Source: Paracoccaceae bacterium Fryx2
GTDB lineage: Bacteria > Pseudomonadota > Alphaproteobacteria > Rhodobacterales > Rhodobacteraceae
Assembly: GCA_032334235.1 (NCBI GenBank)
Contig: JAVSGI010000005.1
Coordinates: 3,103,501-3,167,500, forward strand
Length of the DNA stretch: 64,000 nt
Direction: 5' to 3'
Shown piece by piece: positions 9,538 through 18,448 of this stretch (its first letter is position 1; each line of letters begins with the position of its first letter). The position numbers and the translations under genes are program-made. The notes under the pieces were generated by a model. The model saw only the letters and a list, made by a program, of their open reading frames with translations. It was not told the DNA's origin and searched no databases.

Positions 9538-11070
9538 TCAGTTTACGCAGGCATCGTGCAGGTTGATCCGGCTGTCGGCGCTGGGCTGCCAGCCGCTCAG
9601 GCGCTTGGACACGCCGTAGATGTCTTGCGGCACCCAGAGATAGACGTAGGGCAGGTCGGCGTTGATGATCAGTTCCGCCTCGCGGTAAAGCCCGGCGCGC
9701 TTGTCCACGTCCAGCTCGACCGCCGCGGCATCCAGCAGCGCATCCAGCGCCGGGTTGGCGTAGCCTGCCGAATTGCCCCGGTCGTTGCTGCGGTGGGTGG
9801 GCGTGAAGATGTCGAACGGGTCAAGCGAGCCGTTGCCCCAGCTGGTGAAATACATGTCGCCGGACTTGGGCTTGCCCGCCGTGCGCCATTTCTCGGTCAG
9901 CTGCGCGCTTTCGCCCACCGCCACGGTGGTCCGGATGCCGACCTTGGTCAGCAGCGATGCCACGGCCTCGGCGGTATCCTTGAAAGCGCTTTCGGCATCC
10001 ATCGTGATGTCGATGCCGTCGGGAAAGCCGGCCTCTGCCAGCAACGCCCTCGCCTTTTCGGGGTCGTAGGCGATGTCGGGCAGGTCGCTGGCACCAAAGG
10101 CGTCCGGCGACAGGATGCCGTCGATCCGGGCCGCGTTGCCGTCGAGGATCCTGTCGATGATGAGATCGCGGTCGATGGCGTGCGCGGCCGCCTGCCGGAC
10201 CTTGGGATCATCGAAGATCTCGCCTTCCATGTTCATCGCGATGAAGAAGCTGCGGGTGCCGTTCACCGTCATGACATCGGTGGTCCCGGTGGCCTTGACC
10301 TGGGCGATGGAGAACGTCGGCAGTTCGTTGATGATGTGGACATCGCCCGCCAGAAGCGCCGCAACCCGGCTGGCGCTTTCGGGAATGATCTTGAAGATCA
10401 CGCGGTCGACACAGGCCTTGCCGACGGGCGGAATGTCGGTGGCCCCGCCGTAATAGTCTTCGAACCGTTCCATTATGATCGCATCGCCCTTGCGCCATTC
10501 GGCCAGCTTGAAGGGGCCGGTGCCGTTGACCTGCGTTGCAAGGCCGGCCGTGCCGACGCGCTCGATGAAAGCCTTCGACACGATCTGCTGGTTGGGCAGC
10601 ATCGCGGGCAGGATCGGCCAGGGTTCCTTGAGGTTGATGCGGACCGTGGTGCCGTCGAGCACCTCGACCGAGGCCACCGGCCCCATCAGGCTCTGGCGCG
10701 GGCTGGTCTGGCCGTCGCCCATCGCGCCTTCGACCGTAACCCGGTCCAGCGTGAACTTCACGTCCTCGGCGGTCATCTCGGTGCCGTCGTGGAACTTGAT
10801 GCCGCTGCGGATCTTGAAATCGTAGACGGTCGGCGAAACCTGGGTCATCGATTCCGCGATCTCGGGCACGACGACCATGTTCGCATCGCGGGTCAGAAGC
10901 CCGTCGTAAAGATTGCGGATCACGGTTTCGGTTTCGCGCTTGCGGTGGTTGGCCGGATCGAGCGTATCGGCATCAAGCGTGAAGCCGACGATCAGATCTG
11001 CCGCCTGCGCCGGAAGGACCGGGCAGAGCGCCAGCGCAGTGGCCGTCATCAGGCGCTGCAATGTGGTCAT
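9538..11070 (-). CDS. Dipeptide/oligopeptide-type ABC transporter substrate-binding protein (SBP_bac_5)
   Basis: A 510-residue periplasmic protein. The start at 11070 has a ribosome-binding AGGGAG about 10 nt upstream and gives a clear signal peptide (MTTLQRLMTATALALCPVLP, cleavage near AQA-AD). The family-5 core follows: DADTLDPANHRKRETETVIR at the mature N-terminus, a KFHDGTEMTAEDVKFTLDR-type segment, and a C-terminal region ending in NLHDACVN. It is the first gene of the operon and is preceded by a sigma-54 promoter 71 bp upstream. The family binds peptides but also glutathione, nickel, opines and other amides. The C45 hydrolase downstream suggests an amide-containing ligand. Confidence 0.9.
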   Translation of the reverse strand: MTTLQRLMTATALALCPVLPAQAADLIVGFTLDADTLDPANHRKRETETVIRNLYDGLLTRDANMVVVPEIAESMTQVSPTVYDFKIRSGIKFHDGTEMTAEDVKFTLDRVTVEGAMGDGQTSPRQSLMGPVASVEVLDGTTVRINLKEPWPILPAMLPNQQIVSKAFIERVGTAGLATQVNGTGPFKLAEWRKGDAIIMERFEDYYGGATDIPPVGKACVDRVIFKIIPESASRVAALLAGDVHIINELPTFSIAQVKATGTTDVMTVNGTRSFFIAMNMEGEIFDDPKVRQAAAHAIDRDLIIDRILDGNAARIDGILSPDAFGASDLPDIAYDPEKARALLAEAGFPDGIDITMDAESAFKDTAEAVASLLTKVGIRTTVAVGESAQLTEKWRTAGKPKSGDMYFTSWGNGSLDPFDIFTPTHRSNDRGNSAGYANPALDALLDAAAVELDVDKRAGLYREAELIINADLPYVYLWVPQDIYGVSKRLSGWQPSADSRINLHDACVN

Positions 11071-11140
11071 GTATCGTCTCCCTGTGGTTCTGCGATCAAG
11101 GCGTCGCATTGCGTCCGTGGTAGGTGGACATTGTTATAGA

Positions 11141-11156
11141 TGCACAAGTCATGCCA
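11141..11156 (-). promoter_or_regulatory. Sigma-54 (-24/-12) promoter of the importer operon
   Basis: On the minus strand it reads TGGCATGACTTGTGCA. GG and GC are 10 bp apart, and it matches the twin at 3408-3423 in 14 of 16 positions. It sits between the rpoN paralogue and the substrate-binding protein gene, in the right orientation. Predicted transcription start is near 11130, giving a leader of about 60 nt. Confidence 0.75.
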
Positions 11157-11197
11157 TGGCGCGACGCGGCGAGGCCGGTCAAAAATCCCGGCGATTA

Positions 11198-11218
11198 CCG
11201 GACCTTGTTGCGGTCCGG
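11198..11218. repeat. Perfect 7-bp inverted repeat between rpoN and the importer
   Basis: CCGGACC, 7 bp, then GGTCCGG. It is centred about 78 bp upstream of the predicted sigma-54 transcription start, a usual distance for an activator site, and resembles the dyad at 3434-3453. It also lies 89 bp after the rpoN stop, with a TTTTT run (minus strand) at 11185-11181, so a terminator role for rpoN is the alternative. Confidence 0.4.
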
Positions 11219-11306
11219 CGGGGGCTCTGTGGCGTGTCCTGCGCCGGGCGCGTGCAATCCGCGCGCGGCAGGCTTCTTTTCGCGCATGGCAGCGGGTGCC
11301 GACCGG

Positions 11307-12647
11307 TCATCGGGTCCGGTTCTGCGGCATCTTGCGCCCCGAGGCGGAGGGGATGCGCAGCTGGCCCCGGTATTTGGCCACGGTGCGACGCGCCAGCGCG
11401 ATGCCGTTGCCCTGGAAATGCCGCGCGATGTCGATGTCCCGCAGCGGGTCGTGCGGGTCTTCGGCGGCGATCAGGACTTTCAGGGCGTGCAGGATGGACC
11501 CCGTGGCCACGCCCGGCCCCGGTCCGGTTGCGGCCCGGGCGGCGCTGAAGAATTCCCGGAACCGCAGCGTGCCGCGCGGGGTGGCCACCAGCAGGCCGCT
11601 GGTCACGCGGCTGACGGTGCTTTGATGCATATCGATCATCCCGGCCACGTCCGCGAAGGACAGCGGCCTGATCCGCGCCGGGCCGTGCGCCAGAAAATCG
11701 CCCTGCCGCGACACGACGGCCTCGGCGATGCGCAGGGTTGTGGCATTGCGGCGCGAAACCGTGCGCTGCAGCCATCGGGCCTCGCGCAGCTTCGCGGCGT
11801 CGGCACCGGGCATTTCGCGGACCTCGATCGCAGGCAGGGTGGACCGGTTGAGCGCCACCAGCCAGCCTTTCGGCCCCCGGTTCACGACAAGGTCGGGTTC
11901 GGTGATCGGCGGCGGCATCCCGTCGAAGGCGGTGCCGGGCTTGGGGTTCATGCCGCGCAGCACGCGCACCATCTGTTGCAGGCGGTCGCTGTCGCAGCCG
12001 CAGCGATGCATCAGCCGGGTCAGGTCGCCGCGCGCAAGATCGGGCAGGTTTTCCAGAAGGCAGGCGAAATCCGGTGTCAGCACGCCAAGGTCAGCCGCCT
12101 GAAGGCGCAGGCATTCCGCAAGCGAGCGGGCAAAGAGGCCGGCGGGTTCGATCTGCTGCAACCGGCCGAGAACCGCCGTGGCATGATCCGGGGTGCAGCC
12201 GCAGGCCCGGGCAATCTCGGCCGGGCCGCACGACAGCCAGCCGCTGGGTTCCAGGGCTTCGGCAAAGGCATGTGCCACCCGATGATCCGCCGGATCGCGC
12301 AGCAGCAGGCTGATCTGGGAAAACACGTGCCGCAGCAGCCCGTCGGGCGGCGCTGCGGCCTGATGGGCGGCATCCGCCCCGTTTCCCGTCATCCTGCCGG
12401 ATGCCGGAAGGGCGGGGGTTGCCTCGCCCGGCAGCGGTGCCGTCTGGGCCAGCGCGTCGTCAAGCCAGTTTCGCGCGCCGGACTGGACGAGCGTCACGTT
12501 GATGCAGGGGTTTGCCCGGGCAAGCAGGATCAGGTGCCCGGCCAGCGCCTGATTATCGAACCGCAGCAGGTTGATGGCGTGGCGCAACTGCGCCGTCATC
12601 GCCAGCGATCGGGATTGTCGGGTCTGGAATGCCGTCCGAATGTCCAT
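11307..12647 (-). CDS. rpoN: RNA polymerase sigma-54 factor (RpoN paralogue)
   Basis: A 446-residue sigma-54 protein. The N-terminal region I is glutamine-poor but has the hydrophobic LRHAINLLRFDNQALAGHL type. The core-binding and HTH regions follow, including MHQSTVSRVTSG, and the RpoN box ARRTVAKYR at residues 419-427 recognises the -24 element. Its location directly upstream of a sigma-54 promoter and near a sigma-54 activator suggests a dedicated second copy rather than the housekeeping rpoN, which is normally next to hpf/ptsN genes. The tail after the box is short and ends in RKMPQNRTR. No upstream promoter was recognised. Confidence 0.9.
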   Translation of the reverse strand: MDIRTAFQTRQSRSLAMTAQLRHAINLLRFDNQALAGHLILLARANPCINVTLVQSGARNWLDDALAQTAPLPGEATPALPASGRMTGNGADAAHQAAAPPDGLLRHVFSQISLLLRDPADHRVAHAFAEALEPSGWLSCGPAEIARACGCTPDHATAVLGRLQQIEPAGLFARSLAECLRLQAADLGVLTPDFACLLENLPDLARGDLTRLMHRCGCDSDRLQQMVRVLRGMNPKPGTAFDGMPPPITEPDLVVNRGPKGWLVALNRSTLPAIEVREMPGADAAKLREARWLQRTVSRRNATTLRIAEAVVSRQGDFLAHGPARIRPLSFADVAGMIDMHQSTVSRVTSGLLVATPRGTLRFREFFSAARAATGPGPGVATGSILHALKVLIAAEDPHDPLRDIDIARHFQGNGIALARRTVAKYRGQLRIPSASGRKMPQNRTR

Positions 12648-12786
12648 TCCGCGCCTTCCGGGGCGCCGAGTCCGCGCTTTTGCTGCCGGAAGTCAGGATA
12701 GGCCGGATAGGCCCGCCCCGCAACCTTGGGCTGGTGCAGCGGCTGGCCGTTCCGGTCGCCGCTGCAGCCTGGTCGGCGCGGCCCGA

Positions 12787-13020
12787 TCAGCGGGCGGTGC
12801 AGCCGCCATCGACCACCGGTTCCGCCCCGGTGATGACCTTCGCCTCGTCCGATGCGAGCCAAAGCACGGCATGGGCGATGTCGTCCGGCTCGCCCATGCG
12901 GCCCGGCGGGTGCAGCGCGCCTGCTGCCGCCTTTGCGGCCTCAGGGTCGCCGCCCGCCGCGCGCAGGGGATTTTCCACCATCGGTGTCCAGAAGGCGCCG
13001 AAATCGCCCGGCACGCATCA
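12787..13020 (-). pseudogene. 3' remnant of a short-chain dehydrogenase/reductase gene
   Basis: About 75 codons match only the C-terminal third of an SDR: the PG-x-TPM-type segment (FWTPMVENPL), then GRMGEPDDIAHAVLWLASDE and the terminal VVDGGCTAR. The frame is closed upstream by a TGA at 13018-13020, and the Rossmann fold and Tyr-x3-Lys active site are absent. A GTG at 13014 could start translation, but the product could not be an enzyme. Confidence 0.75.
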
Positions 13021-13232
13021 GTCCGCGCCGTCGCGGCCCGGCTGACCTTGCAGCAGCAGCCCTGCCTGTCGATTGCGCGACACCAATTTCTGTGCAAAGG
13101 TTTTCACGGGTTGTGCCGGAGGAGAGCATCGCCCGCCATGGGAGGAGTCGCCCGGTCAGTCCGGAATTGGCGTGGGGCTGCAGCGTCCCGCTTCCTCATG
13201 GTCCGAACGCTGATGACTCTGGGAGGAGCACC

Positions 13233-13922
13233 ATGTCGCGGATCGAAACGCCCAGCCACACCCTGTCGATCAAGTCCGCATTGGTGATCGACGATCATCC
13301 GCTGTATTGCGATGCGCTGGCCATGATGATGGAGACGATCTTCAACACCCGCCGGATACGTTCGGCGACCTCGCTTGGCGATGCGATGGAACAGCTTCGC
13401 AAGCGGTTTTCGCCGGATCTGGTGCTGCTTGACCTGAACCTGCCGGATGTCTCGGGGCTGAGCGGCTTTCTCAAGATCAAGGAAAAGGTGCCCGACGTGC
13501 CGGTGATCGTGATCTCGGCGCTGACCTCGGAAACGGTGATCCATTCGGTGATGGCGGCGGGGGCGGCGGGCTTTATCCCGAAAGAGATCGGGCGGCAGTC
13601 GTTCCAGGATGCGATGATGGAAATCTGGGACGGCAAGACCTATGTGCCGCCGGGATACTCGGCCGCGCCCAAGGCGCCGGCGGCGGATACCTCGATCACC
13701 TCGATCTCGCAGAAGATCGCCGACCTGTCGCAACAGCAGAACCGCATTCTGGGCCTGATCTGCAAGGGCAAGCCGAACAAGCTGATCGCGTTCGAGATGC
13801 AGCTGGCCGAGGCCACGGTAAAGGCCCACATCACGGCGCTGCTGCGCAGGCTGGGGGTGCAGAACCGGACGCAGGCGGCGCTCTTGATGCGCGAAGCGTC
13901 GATCCGGCACAGCCTGCAGTGA
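13233..13922 (+). CDS. flhR: LuxR-family response regulator, FlhR-like
   Basis: A 229-residue two-component regulator. The receiver domain has acidic residues Asp20/Asp21, the phospho-acceptor Asp67 in LLDLNLPD and Lys117 in FIPKEI. A LuxR/NarL-type HTH spans about residues 160-220 (LAEATVKAHITALLRRLGV). The start at 13233 has a strong GGGAGGAG site at 13221-13228. It lies in one operon with a FIST protein and a hybrid kinase. In Paracoccus denitrificans FlhS/FlhR are required for expression of methanol and formaldehyde oxidation genes, and the position beside xoxF, flhA and fghA supports the same role. The symbol rests on that context plus similarity from memory. Confidence 0.75.
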   Translation: MSRIETPSHTLSIKSALVIDDHPLYCDALAMMMETIFNTRRIRSATSLGDAMEQLRKRFSPDLVLLDLNLPDVSGLSGFLKIKEKVPDVPVIVISALTSETVIHSVMAAGAAGFIPKEIGRQSFQDAMMEIWDGKTYVPPGYSAAPKAPAADTSITSISQKIADLSQQQNRILGLICKGKPNKLIAFEMQLAEATVKAHITALLRRLGVQNRTQAALLMREASIRHSLQ

Positions 13923-13929
13923 CACGGTC

Positions 13930-15129
13930 ATGCCCGACGGCAGGCAAGACAGCGGTGTGATGACCCCGGGCGTCGATCTGGGCCAGAACGAGGCGCAGGC
14001 GGTTCGCATCGGCGTTTCCTATTGCACCGATGCCTTCGCGGCGGTTGCCGACATCGCCGCCCAGATCGCCGGTTCGACCCCCAGTTTCGTGCTGCTGCTG
14101 GTGCCCGGCACGCTTGACCTTGACGCGGTGGCGGCGGCCCTGCCTGCGGGCCTGCCCGGGGTGGTGGTGTTCGGCTGCACCTCGGCCGGGCAGATCACGC
14201 CGCGCGGCTATGAAAACGATGCCCTGGTCGCGCTGTCGTTCCGGCGCAGCCATTTCCGCGTCGCCTCGCGGCTGCTCAAGCCGCTGTCGCCGGTGTCGAT
14301 CGCCTCGGTCGTGGCGCAAGCCGAACGCATGGCGGCCCAGTTTCCGGCCACGCCGGGGCGCGGGCGGCTGGCGCTGATCTTTGCCGACGGGCTGTCGAAG
14401 CAGGAGGATATTCTGGTGGCCGCGCTGGAGGCCGGGCTGAAGGACATTCCGGTGTTCGGCGGGTCGGCCGCCGACGGGCTGGTGTTCGAACGCACCCATG
14501 TGCTGCATGGCGGGGCGTTCCACACCGATGCGGCGCTGCTGCTGCTGCTGGAAACCGACCTTGCGTTCCGCGGGCTGGGCTTCGACCATTTCCAGCCGAC
14601 CGGCAAGCGCATGGTCGTGACCTGCGCCGTGCCCGAGGAACGGCTGGTGCTGGAAATCAACGGCGCCCCCGCCGCACAGGAATACGCGCGGCTGGTCAAT
14701 GTCGCGGTGGAAGACCTGTCGCCGATCATCTTTGCCGAAAACCCGGTGCTGGTGCGCAACGGCAATATCTTTCACGTCCGCGCCATCCAGCAGATCCACC
14801 CCGATGGCGGGCTGACCTTCCTTTCCGCCATCGACAACGGGCTGCTGCTGACGCTGGGGCAGGGAAAAGAAATCATCCGCACGCTGGACGCCGGGCTGGC
14901 CGTGACCGACGAGCACGGCCACGCGCCCGATTTCATCCTTGGATTCGACTGCTTCCTGCGCAAGCTCGAGATCGAGCACAAGGGCCTTGCCGCGCAGGCA
15001 TCCGACCGCTTCCGCAGGCACCGGGTGATCGGCTTCAACACCTTTGGCGAGCAGCACCTGGGGGTGCATGTGAACCAGACCTTCGTCGGCGTCGCCTTCT
15101 TCCGCCCGAACGGAGGCCCGCGGATGTGA
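13930..15129 (+). CDS. FIST N- and C-domain sensory protein
   Basis: A 399-residue soluble protein. The N-terminal FIST domain covers roughly residues 50-230, with LVPGTLDLD and the hallmark VVFGCTSAGQI. The FIST_C domain covers roughly 235-380, with GGLTFLSAIDNGLLL and LGFDCFLRKLE and a C-terminal FNTFGEQ. FIST domains are proposed small-ligand (amino-acid-like) sensors and often accompany signalling proteins. The gene sits between the response regulator (7 bp) and the kinase (4-bp overlap ATGTGA), so it may supply the input signal to FlhS. No membrane segment or signal peptide was seen. Confidence 0.85.
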   Translation: MPDGRQDSGVMTPGVDLGQNEAQAVRIGVSYCTDAFAAVADIAAQIAGSTPSFVLLLVPGTLDLDAVAAALPAGLPGVVVFGCTSAGQITPRGYENDALVALSFRRSHFRVASRLLKPLSPVSIASVVAQAERMAAQFPATPGRGRLALIFADGLSKQEDILVAALEAGLKDIPVFGGSAADGLVFERTHVLHGGAFHTDAALLLLLETDLAFRGLGFDHFQPTGKRMVVTCAVPEERLVLEINGAPAAQEYARLVNVAVEDLSPIIFAENPVLVRNGNIFHVRAIQQIHPDGGLTFLSAIDNGLLLTLGQGKEIIRTLDAGLAVTDEHGHAPDFILGFDCFLRKLEIEHKGLAAQASDRFRRHRVIGFNTFGEQHLGVHVNQTFVGVAFFRPNGGPRM

Positions 15130-17366
15130 TCGACCCGACCGAACCACCCGAGGTCCAGATTGCCCGGCAGGCCCGGATCATCGAGGCGCTGATCCAGCGC
15201 GCCGACCGGGGCCATGTGGTCGGCGGCACGGCCTATTCGCTGTTCCAGTCGGCCATCGCGCTGCAGGCCACCATCTGGGAGAAGACCAAGGATCTGGAAA
15301 AGGCGCTCGACACGCTTGGGCGCGCGTCGAGCGAGCTTGAGGTCGCGCACCAGACGCAAGAGCGGATGCAGAAGAACCTGGCTGACGCCATGGTGGCGAT
15401 GGAGGGCGGCTTCGCGCTGTTTTCCGACGACCGGCTGCAGGTCTGCAACGCGCTGTTCCGGCGGCTCTTGCCGGATGTGGAACCGATCATCCAGCCCGGG
15501 CTCAGCTTCACCGACTATCTGGTGGCGGTCAATGCCAGCAAGCACCTCAGCCATCAGACCGAGGCCGGGGGCGGGGCGGCGCCCGGCCGACTGCTGGGGT
15601 CGGCCAGCCGGCGGTTTTCGTCGGTGGTGATGGCGTTGCAGAACGACCGCTGGTTCCAGATTTCCTACCACCAGACCAGTTCCGAAAACACCGTGGTGCT
15701 GCAGACCGAGATCACCGACATCGTGCGCGAGAACCGGCGCGAGAAGAAGCAGATCATCGACCGGCACGCGCATTTCATCCAGGCGGCATTCGATCACATG
15801 TCGCTGGGCATCTGCACCTTTTCGGCGCAGGGCGTGCTCCTGGTGCGCAACGCGCGCTTCGGCAACCTGCTGGGCGTGCCCCTGTCGCTGCTGAAGAAGG
15901 GCACCGCCTTCCAGCGCATCGTCGAGCATGTCGAACGCTTCGAGGTACTGGACCGCCAGAGCCGCCGCCCCGAGTTTGCGGGCTGGTTCAAGGCGCTGCT
16001 GCGCGGCGAGGCGGTGCAGGAACGGTTTCGCCGCAGCGACGGGATGAGCCTGGATCTGCGCATCCATGCCCTGCCCGACGAAGGCTTCGTCGTCTCGATC
16101 ATGGACGTGACGGCCGAAACCGATGCCGCCGAGGCGCTGGAACGCCGGGTGCAGGAACGCACCGCCGAACTGACCGAAGCCAACCGGCTGCTGCAGATAC
16201 AGTCCGCCGAACAGGCCGCGACCCAGGACGCGCTGCGCCTGGCGAAAGAGGCGGCGGAGGCGGCGCACACCTCGAAAACGCGGTTCCTCGCGGCGGCGAG
16301 CCACGATCTGCTGCAACCGATCAATGCGGCAAAGCTGTATATCTCGACCCTGCAGGAAACCGTGTCCAACCCGGCGGCGCGCGAGACGGTCAGCCGACTG
16401 GGCCGGTCGTTTTCCTCGATCGAGTCGCTGCTTCATGCGCTGCTGGACATCTCGCGGCTGGACAGCGCCGCTGCAGAGTTCAACGTGACCTGCTTCAGCC
16501 TGCAAAACCTGATGCAGGCGCTGGCAGAGGATCTGGCGCCGCTGGCGGCAGAAAAGGGCATCGAGCTGCGCATCGTGCCCTCGACCCGCTGGGTGACCAG
16601 CGATCAGCGATACCTGCTGCGCTGCGTGCAGAATCTGGTGGTGAATGCGATTCAATACACCGACCGCGGCCGCGTGCTGGTCGGCTGCCGCCTTGACCGC
16701 AAGCACCTGCGGATCGAGGTCTGGGATACCGGGACCGGCATTTCCGAACCCGATCAGGCGCGGGTGTTCACCGAGTTCACCCGGCTGGGCGAGCCGGGGT
16801 CGGGCAGCGGCATGGGGCTGGGGCTTTCCATCGTCGAGCGCGCCTGCCGCCATCTGGGCCACAAGGTGCGGCTGGTGTCGCAGCCCGGGCTTGGCTCGAT
16901 GTTCTCGATCGAGATCCCGCTGGCGAAACCGGCGGTTGCGGCCAAGGCCGAGGGTCAGCAGCGCGACCTGGTGCCGGAAGGCAGCCTTGACCTGATCGTG
17001 ATGCTGGTCGAAAACGACGCGGACGTGCTGCATGCCACGACGCAGAAGCTGGAAAGCTGGGGGGCGAGCGTGCTGGCGGCACCGTCGACCGAAGCCGCGC
17101 TGACGCTGATGGAGGCGATCGGCACCGCCCCCGACATCATCCTTGCAGATTACCAGCTTGACGGCGACGACAGCGGCACCAGGGCGATTGCCGCCCTTCG
17201 CGCGCAGGCGGGGGTCGAAATACCCGCGATCATGATCACCGCGAACCGCAGCAAGGCCCTGTTCCGCATGGGGTCGGAAAAAGGGTTCGACGTGCTGACC
17301 AAGCCGGTGCAACTGGCACGGTTGCGGGCGCTGATCGACTGGAAGACCCGCCGCCGCGCAGGATGA
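15126..17366 (+). CDS. flhS: Hybrid sensor histidine kinase, FlhS-like
   Basis: A 746-residue protein without membrane segments, so a cytosolic sensor. The order is: coiled-coil (about 45-90), PAS-like domain (90-200), second PAS (215-330), coiled-coil, HisKA with His393 in ASHDLLQPIN, HATPase with N-box (NLVVNAIQYTD), DTGTGI and GLGLSIV, and a C-terminal receiver with Asp675 in ILADYQLDG. Translation starts at GTG 15126, overlapping the FIST gene stop (ATGTGA). With FlhR and the FIST protein it forms one signalling operon upstream of the methanol/formaldehyde genes. The ligand is unknown. The PAS-7-type architecture resembles FlhS of Paracoccus. Confidence 0.75.
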   Translation: MIDPTEPPEVQIARQARIIEALIQRADRGHVVGGTAYSLFQSAIALQATIWEKTKDLEKALDTLGRASSELEVAHQTQERMQKNLADAMVAMEGGFALFSDDRLQVCNALFRRLLPDVEPIIQPGLSFTDYLVAVNASKHLSHQTEAGGGAAPGRLLGSASRRFSSVVMALQNDRWFQISYHQTSSENTVVLQTEITDIVRENRREKKQIIDRHAHFIQAAFDHMSLGICTFSAQGVLLVRNARFGNLLGVPLSLLKKGTAFQRIVEHVERFEVLDRQSRRPEFAGWFKALLRGEAVQERFRRSDGMSLDLRIHALPDEGFVVSIMDVTAETDAAEALERRVQERTAELTEANRLLQIQSAEQAATQDALRLAKEAAEAAHTSKTRFLAAASHDLLQPINAAKLYISTLQETVSNPAARETVSRLGRSFSSIESLLHALLDISRLDSAAAEFNVTCFSLQNLMQALAEDLAPLAAEKGIELRIVPSTRWVTSDQRYLLRCVQNLVVNAIQYTDRGRVLVGCRLDRKHLRIEVWDTGTGISEPDQARVFTEFTRLGEPGSGSGMGLGLSIVERACRHLGHKVRLVSQPGLGSMFSIEIPLAKPAVAAKAEGQQRDLVPEGSLDLIVMLVENDADVLHATTQKLESWGASVLAAPSTEAALTLMEAIGTAPDIILADYQLDGDDSGTRAIAALRAQAGVEIPAIMITANRSKALFRMGSEKGFDVLTKPVQLARLRALIDWKTRRRAG

Positions 17367-17441
17367 CGCAAGTACCGACAAAGGTCGCCGGTGACAGCGG
17401 CGCCCGATGGTCTAGGCTGTGGGCAAAGAGGGGGGACTTTC

Positions 17442-18098
17442 ATGCGGCATGTGCTGGGGCTTCTTTGGCTGTGCATCGGGCTTGGGGCCGCGCCGGTGGT
17501 TGCGGGCGAAACCTATGACCTCCTGTTCCGGCAGGGTGCGCTTGACGGGGTGGCCGCGGTCGGCGGCGGCCTGACCTATGATCAGGAGACCTCGGTCCCC
17601 GCCGCCGGGGCTGGGCCGCAGGACACTGTGCTCGACCTGCGCTTCGCGCCGGGCGACAGCGTGGTGGCAACGCTGCGGCAGGGGGAGAGGTCGCGCGGGG
17701 TGGGCACCTTTCCGGCGTCGGTCGGCAATCCGGTGATCATGTATTTCATGGAGACCGCGCTGCGCGACATGGCGCAGCAGACCGCCGGCAGCCCGTTCTA
17801 CATCCGCAACCGGATGAAGGATTCCCTGCTGCACGAGGCCCTGATCGAAGCGGTGTCGGTGCCCTTCGGCACGCAGGAGGTCGCCGCCCGGCGGATCACG
17901 CTGAAGCCCTTCGCACAGGACGCCGCCCGCGACCGGATGGGGCAGTTTGCCGATCTGGCGCTGACGGTCACCGTGTCCGACGAGGTTCCGGGCTGGTATC
18001 TGTCGCTGGTCGCCACTGCCCCGGCGCTGCCGGGTTCCGGTGCCCCGGCCTATTCCAGCGCCCTGACCCTGATGACCGCAGCAGAGGCCGCGCAATGA
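17442..18098 (+). CDS. Secreted protein of the methanol oxidation cluster, function unknown
   Basis: A 218-residue protein with a signal peptide (MRHVLGLLWLCIGLGAAPVV, cleavage near VAG). The start at 17442 follows an AGGGGGG purine run about 6 nt upstream, and the in-frame start at 17391 is less likely. The mature part contains no motif I recognise. Composition and beta-rich pattern (LDLRFAPGDSVVATL, ALTVTVSDEV) suggest a periplasmic beta-sandwich. It is coupled by 4 bp to another small secreted protein. Its position between flhS and the SoxYZ-like carrier suggests an accessory role in periplasmic quinoprotein electron transfer, by context only. Confidence 0.7.
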   Translation: MRHVLGLLWLCIGLGAAPVVAGETYDLLFRQGALDGVAAVGGGLTYDQETSVPAAGAGPQDTVLDLRFAPGDSVVATLRQGERSRGVGTFPASVGNPVIMYFMETALRDMAQQTAGSPFYIRNRMKDSLLHEALIEAVSVPFGTQEVAARRITLKPFAQDAARDRMGQFADLALTVTVSDEVPGWYLSLVATAPALPGSGAPAYSSALTLMTAAEAAQ

Positions 18099-18442
18099 TC
18101 CGCGCGGGGCTGATTGCCGTTCTGGCGGCTGCCGCGCCCGCAATCGCGCAGGACATGGCCGCGCGGCTGAACGACTACCCGACCGAGGCCCGCGCCGACT
18201 ATGTCTTCGGATGCATGGCGGCGAACGGCCAGAACCGCGAGGTTCTGCGCAAATGTTCCTGCTCGATCGACGTGATCGCCTCGATCCTGCCCTACGAGAA
18301 GTATGTCGAGGCGGAAACCGTGCTGTCCCTGCAGCAGGAAGGCGGCGAGCGGATGGCGATGTTCAAGTCGTCGCCCGGCCTGAAGCTGTTCGAGGCAGAT
18401 CTGCGCCGGGCGCAGGCCGAGGCCGAGATCCTGTGTTTCTGA
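18095..18442 (+). CDS. Small secreted cysteine-containing protein, function unknown
   Basis: A 115-residue protein with a signal peptide ending near AIAQD. The mature ~95 residues hold four cysteines (FGCMA, RKCSCS and the terminal EILCF), which suggests disulfides in the periplasm. It overlaps the preceding gene by ATGA, so the two are translated together. It converges with the SoxYZ-like gene after only 6 bp. I do not recognise a family. Confidence 0.7.
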   Translation: MIRAGLIAVLAAAAPAIAQDMAARLNDYPTEARADYVFGCMAANGQNREVLRKCSCSIDVIASILPYEKYVEAETVLSLQQEGGERMAMFKSSPGLKLFEADLRRAQAEAEILCF

Positions 18443-18448
18443 CTCCGG

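Noticed and set aside
14772..17381. 869-codon minus-strand frame opposite flhS
   Set aside because: The plus strand shows complete kinase motifs; the antisense translation has no domains and is His/Gln/Arg-rich.
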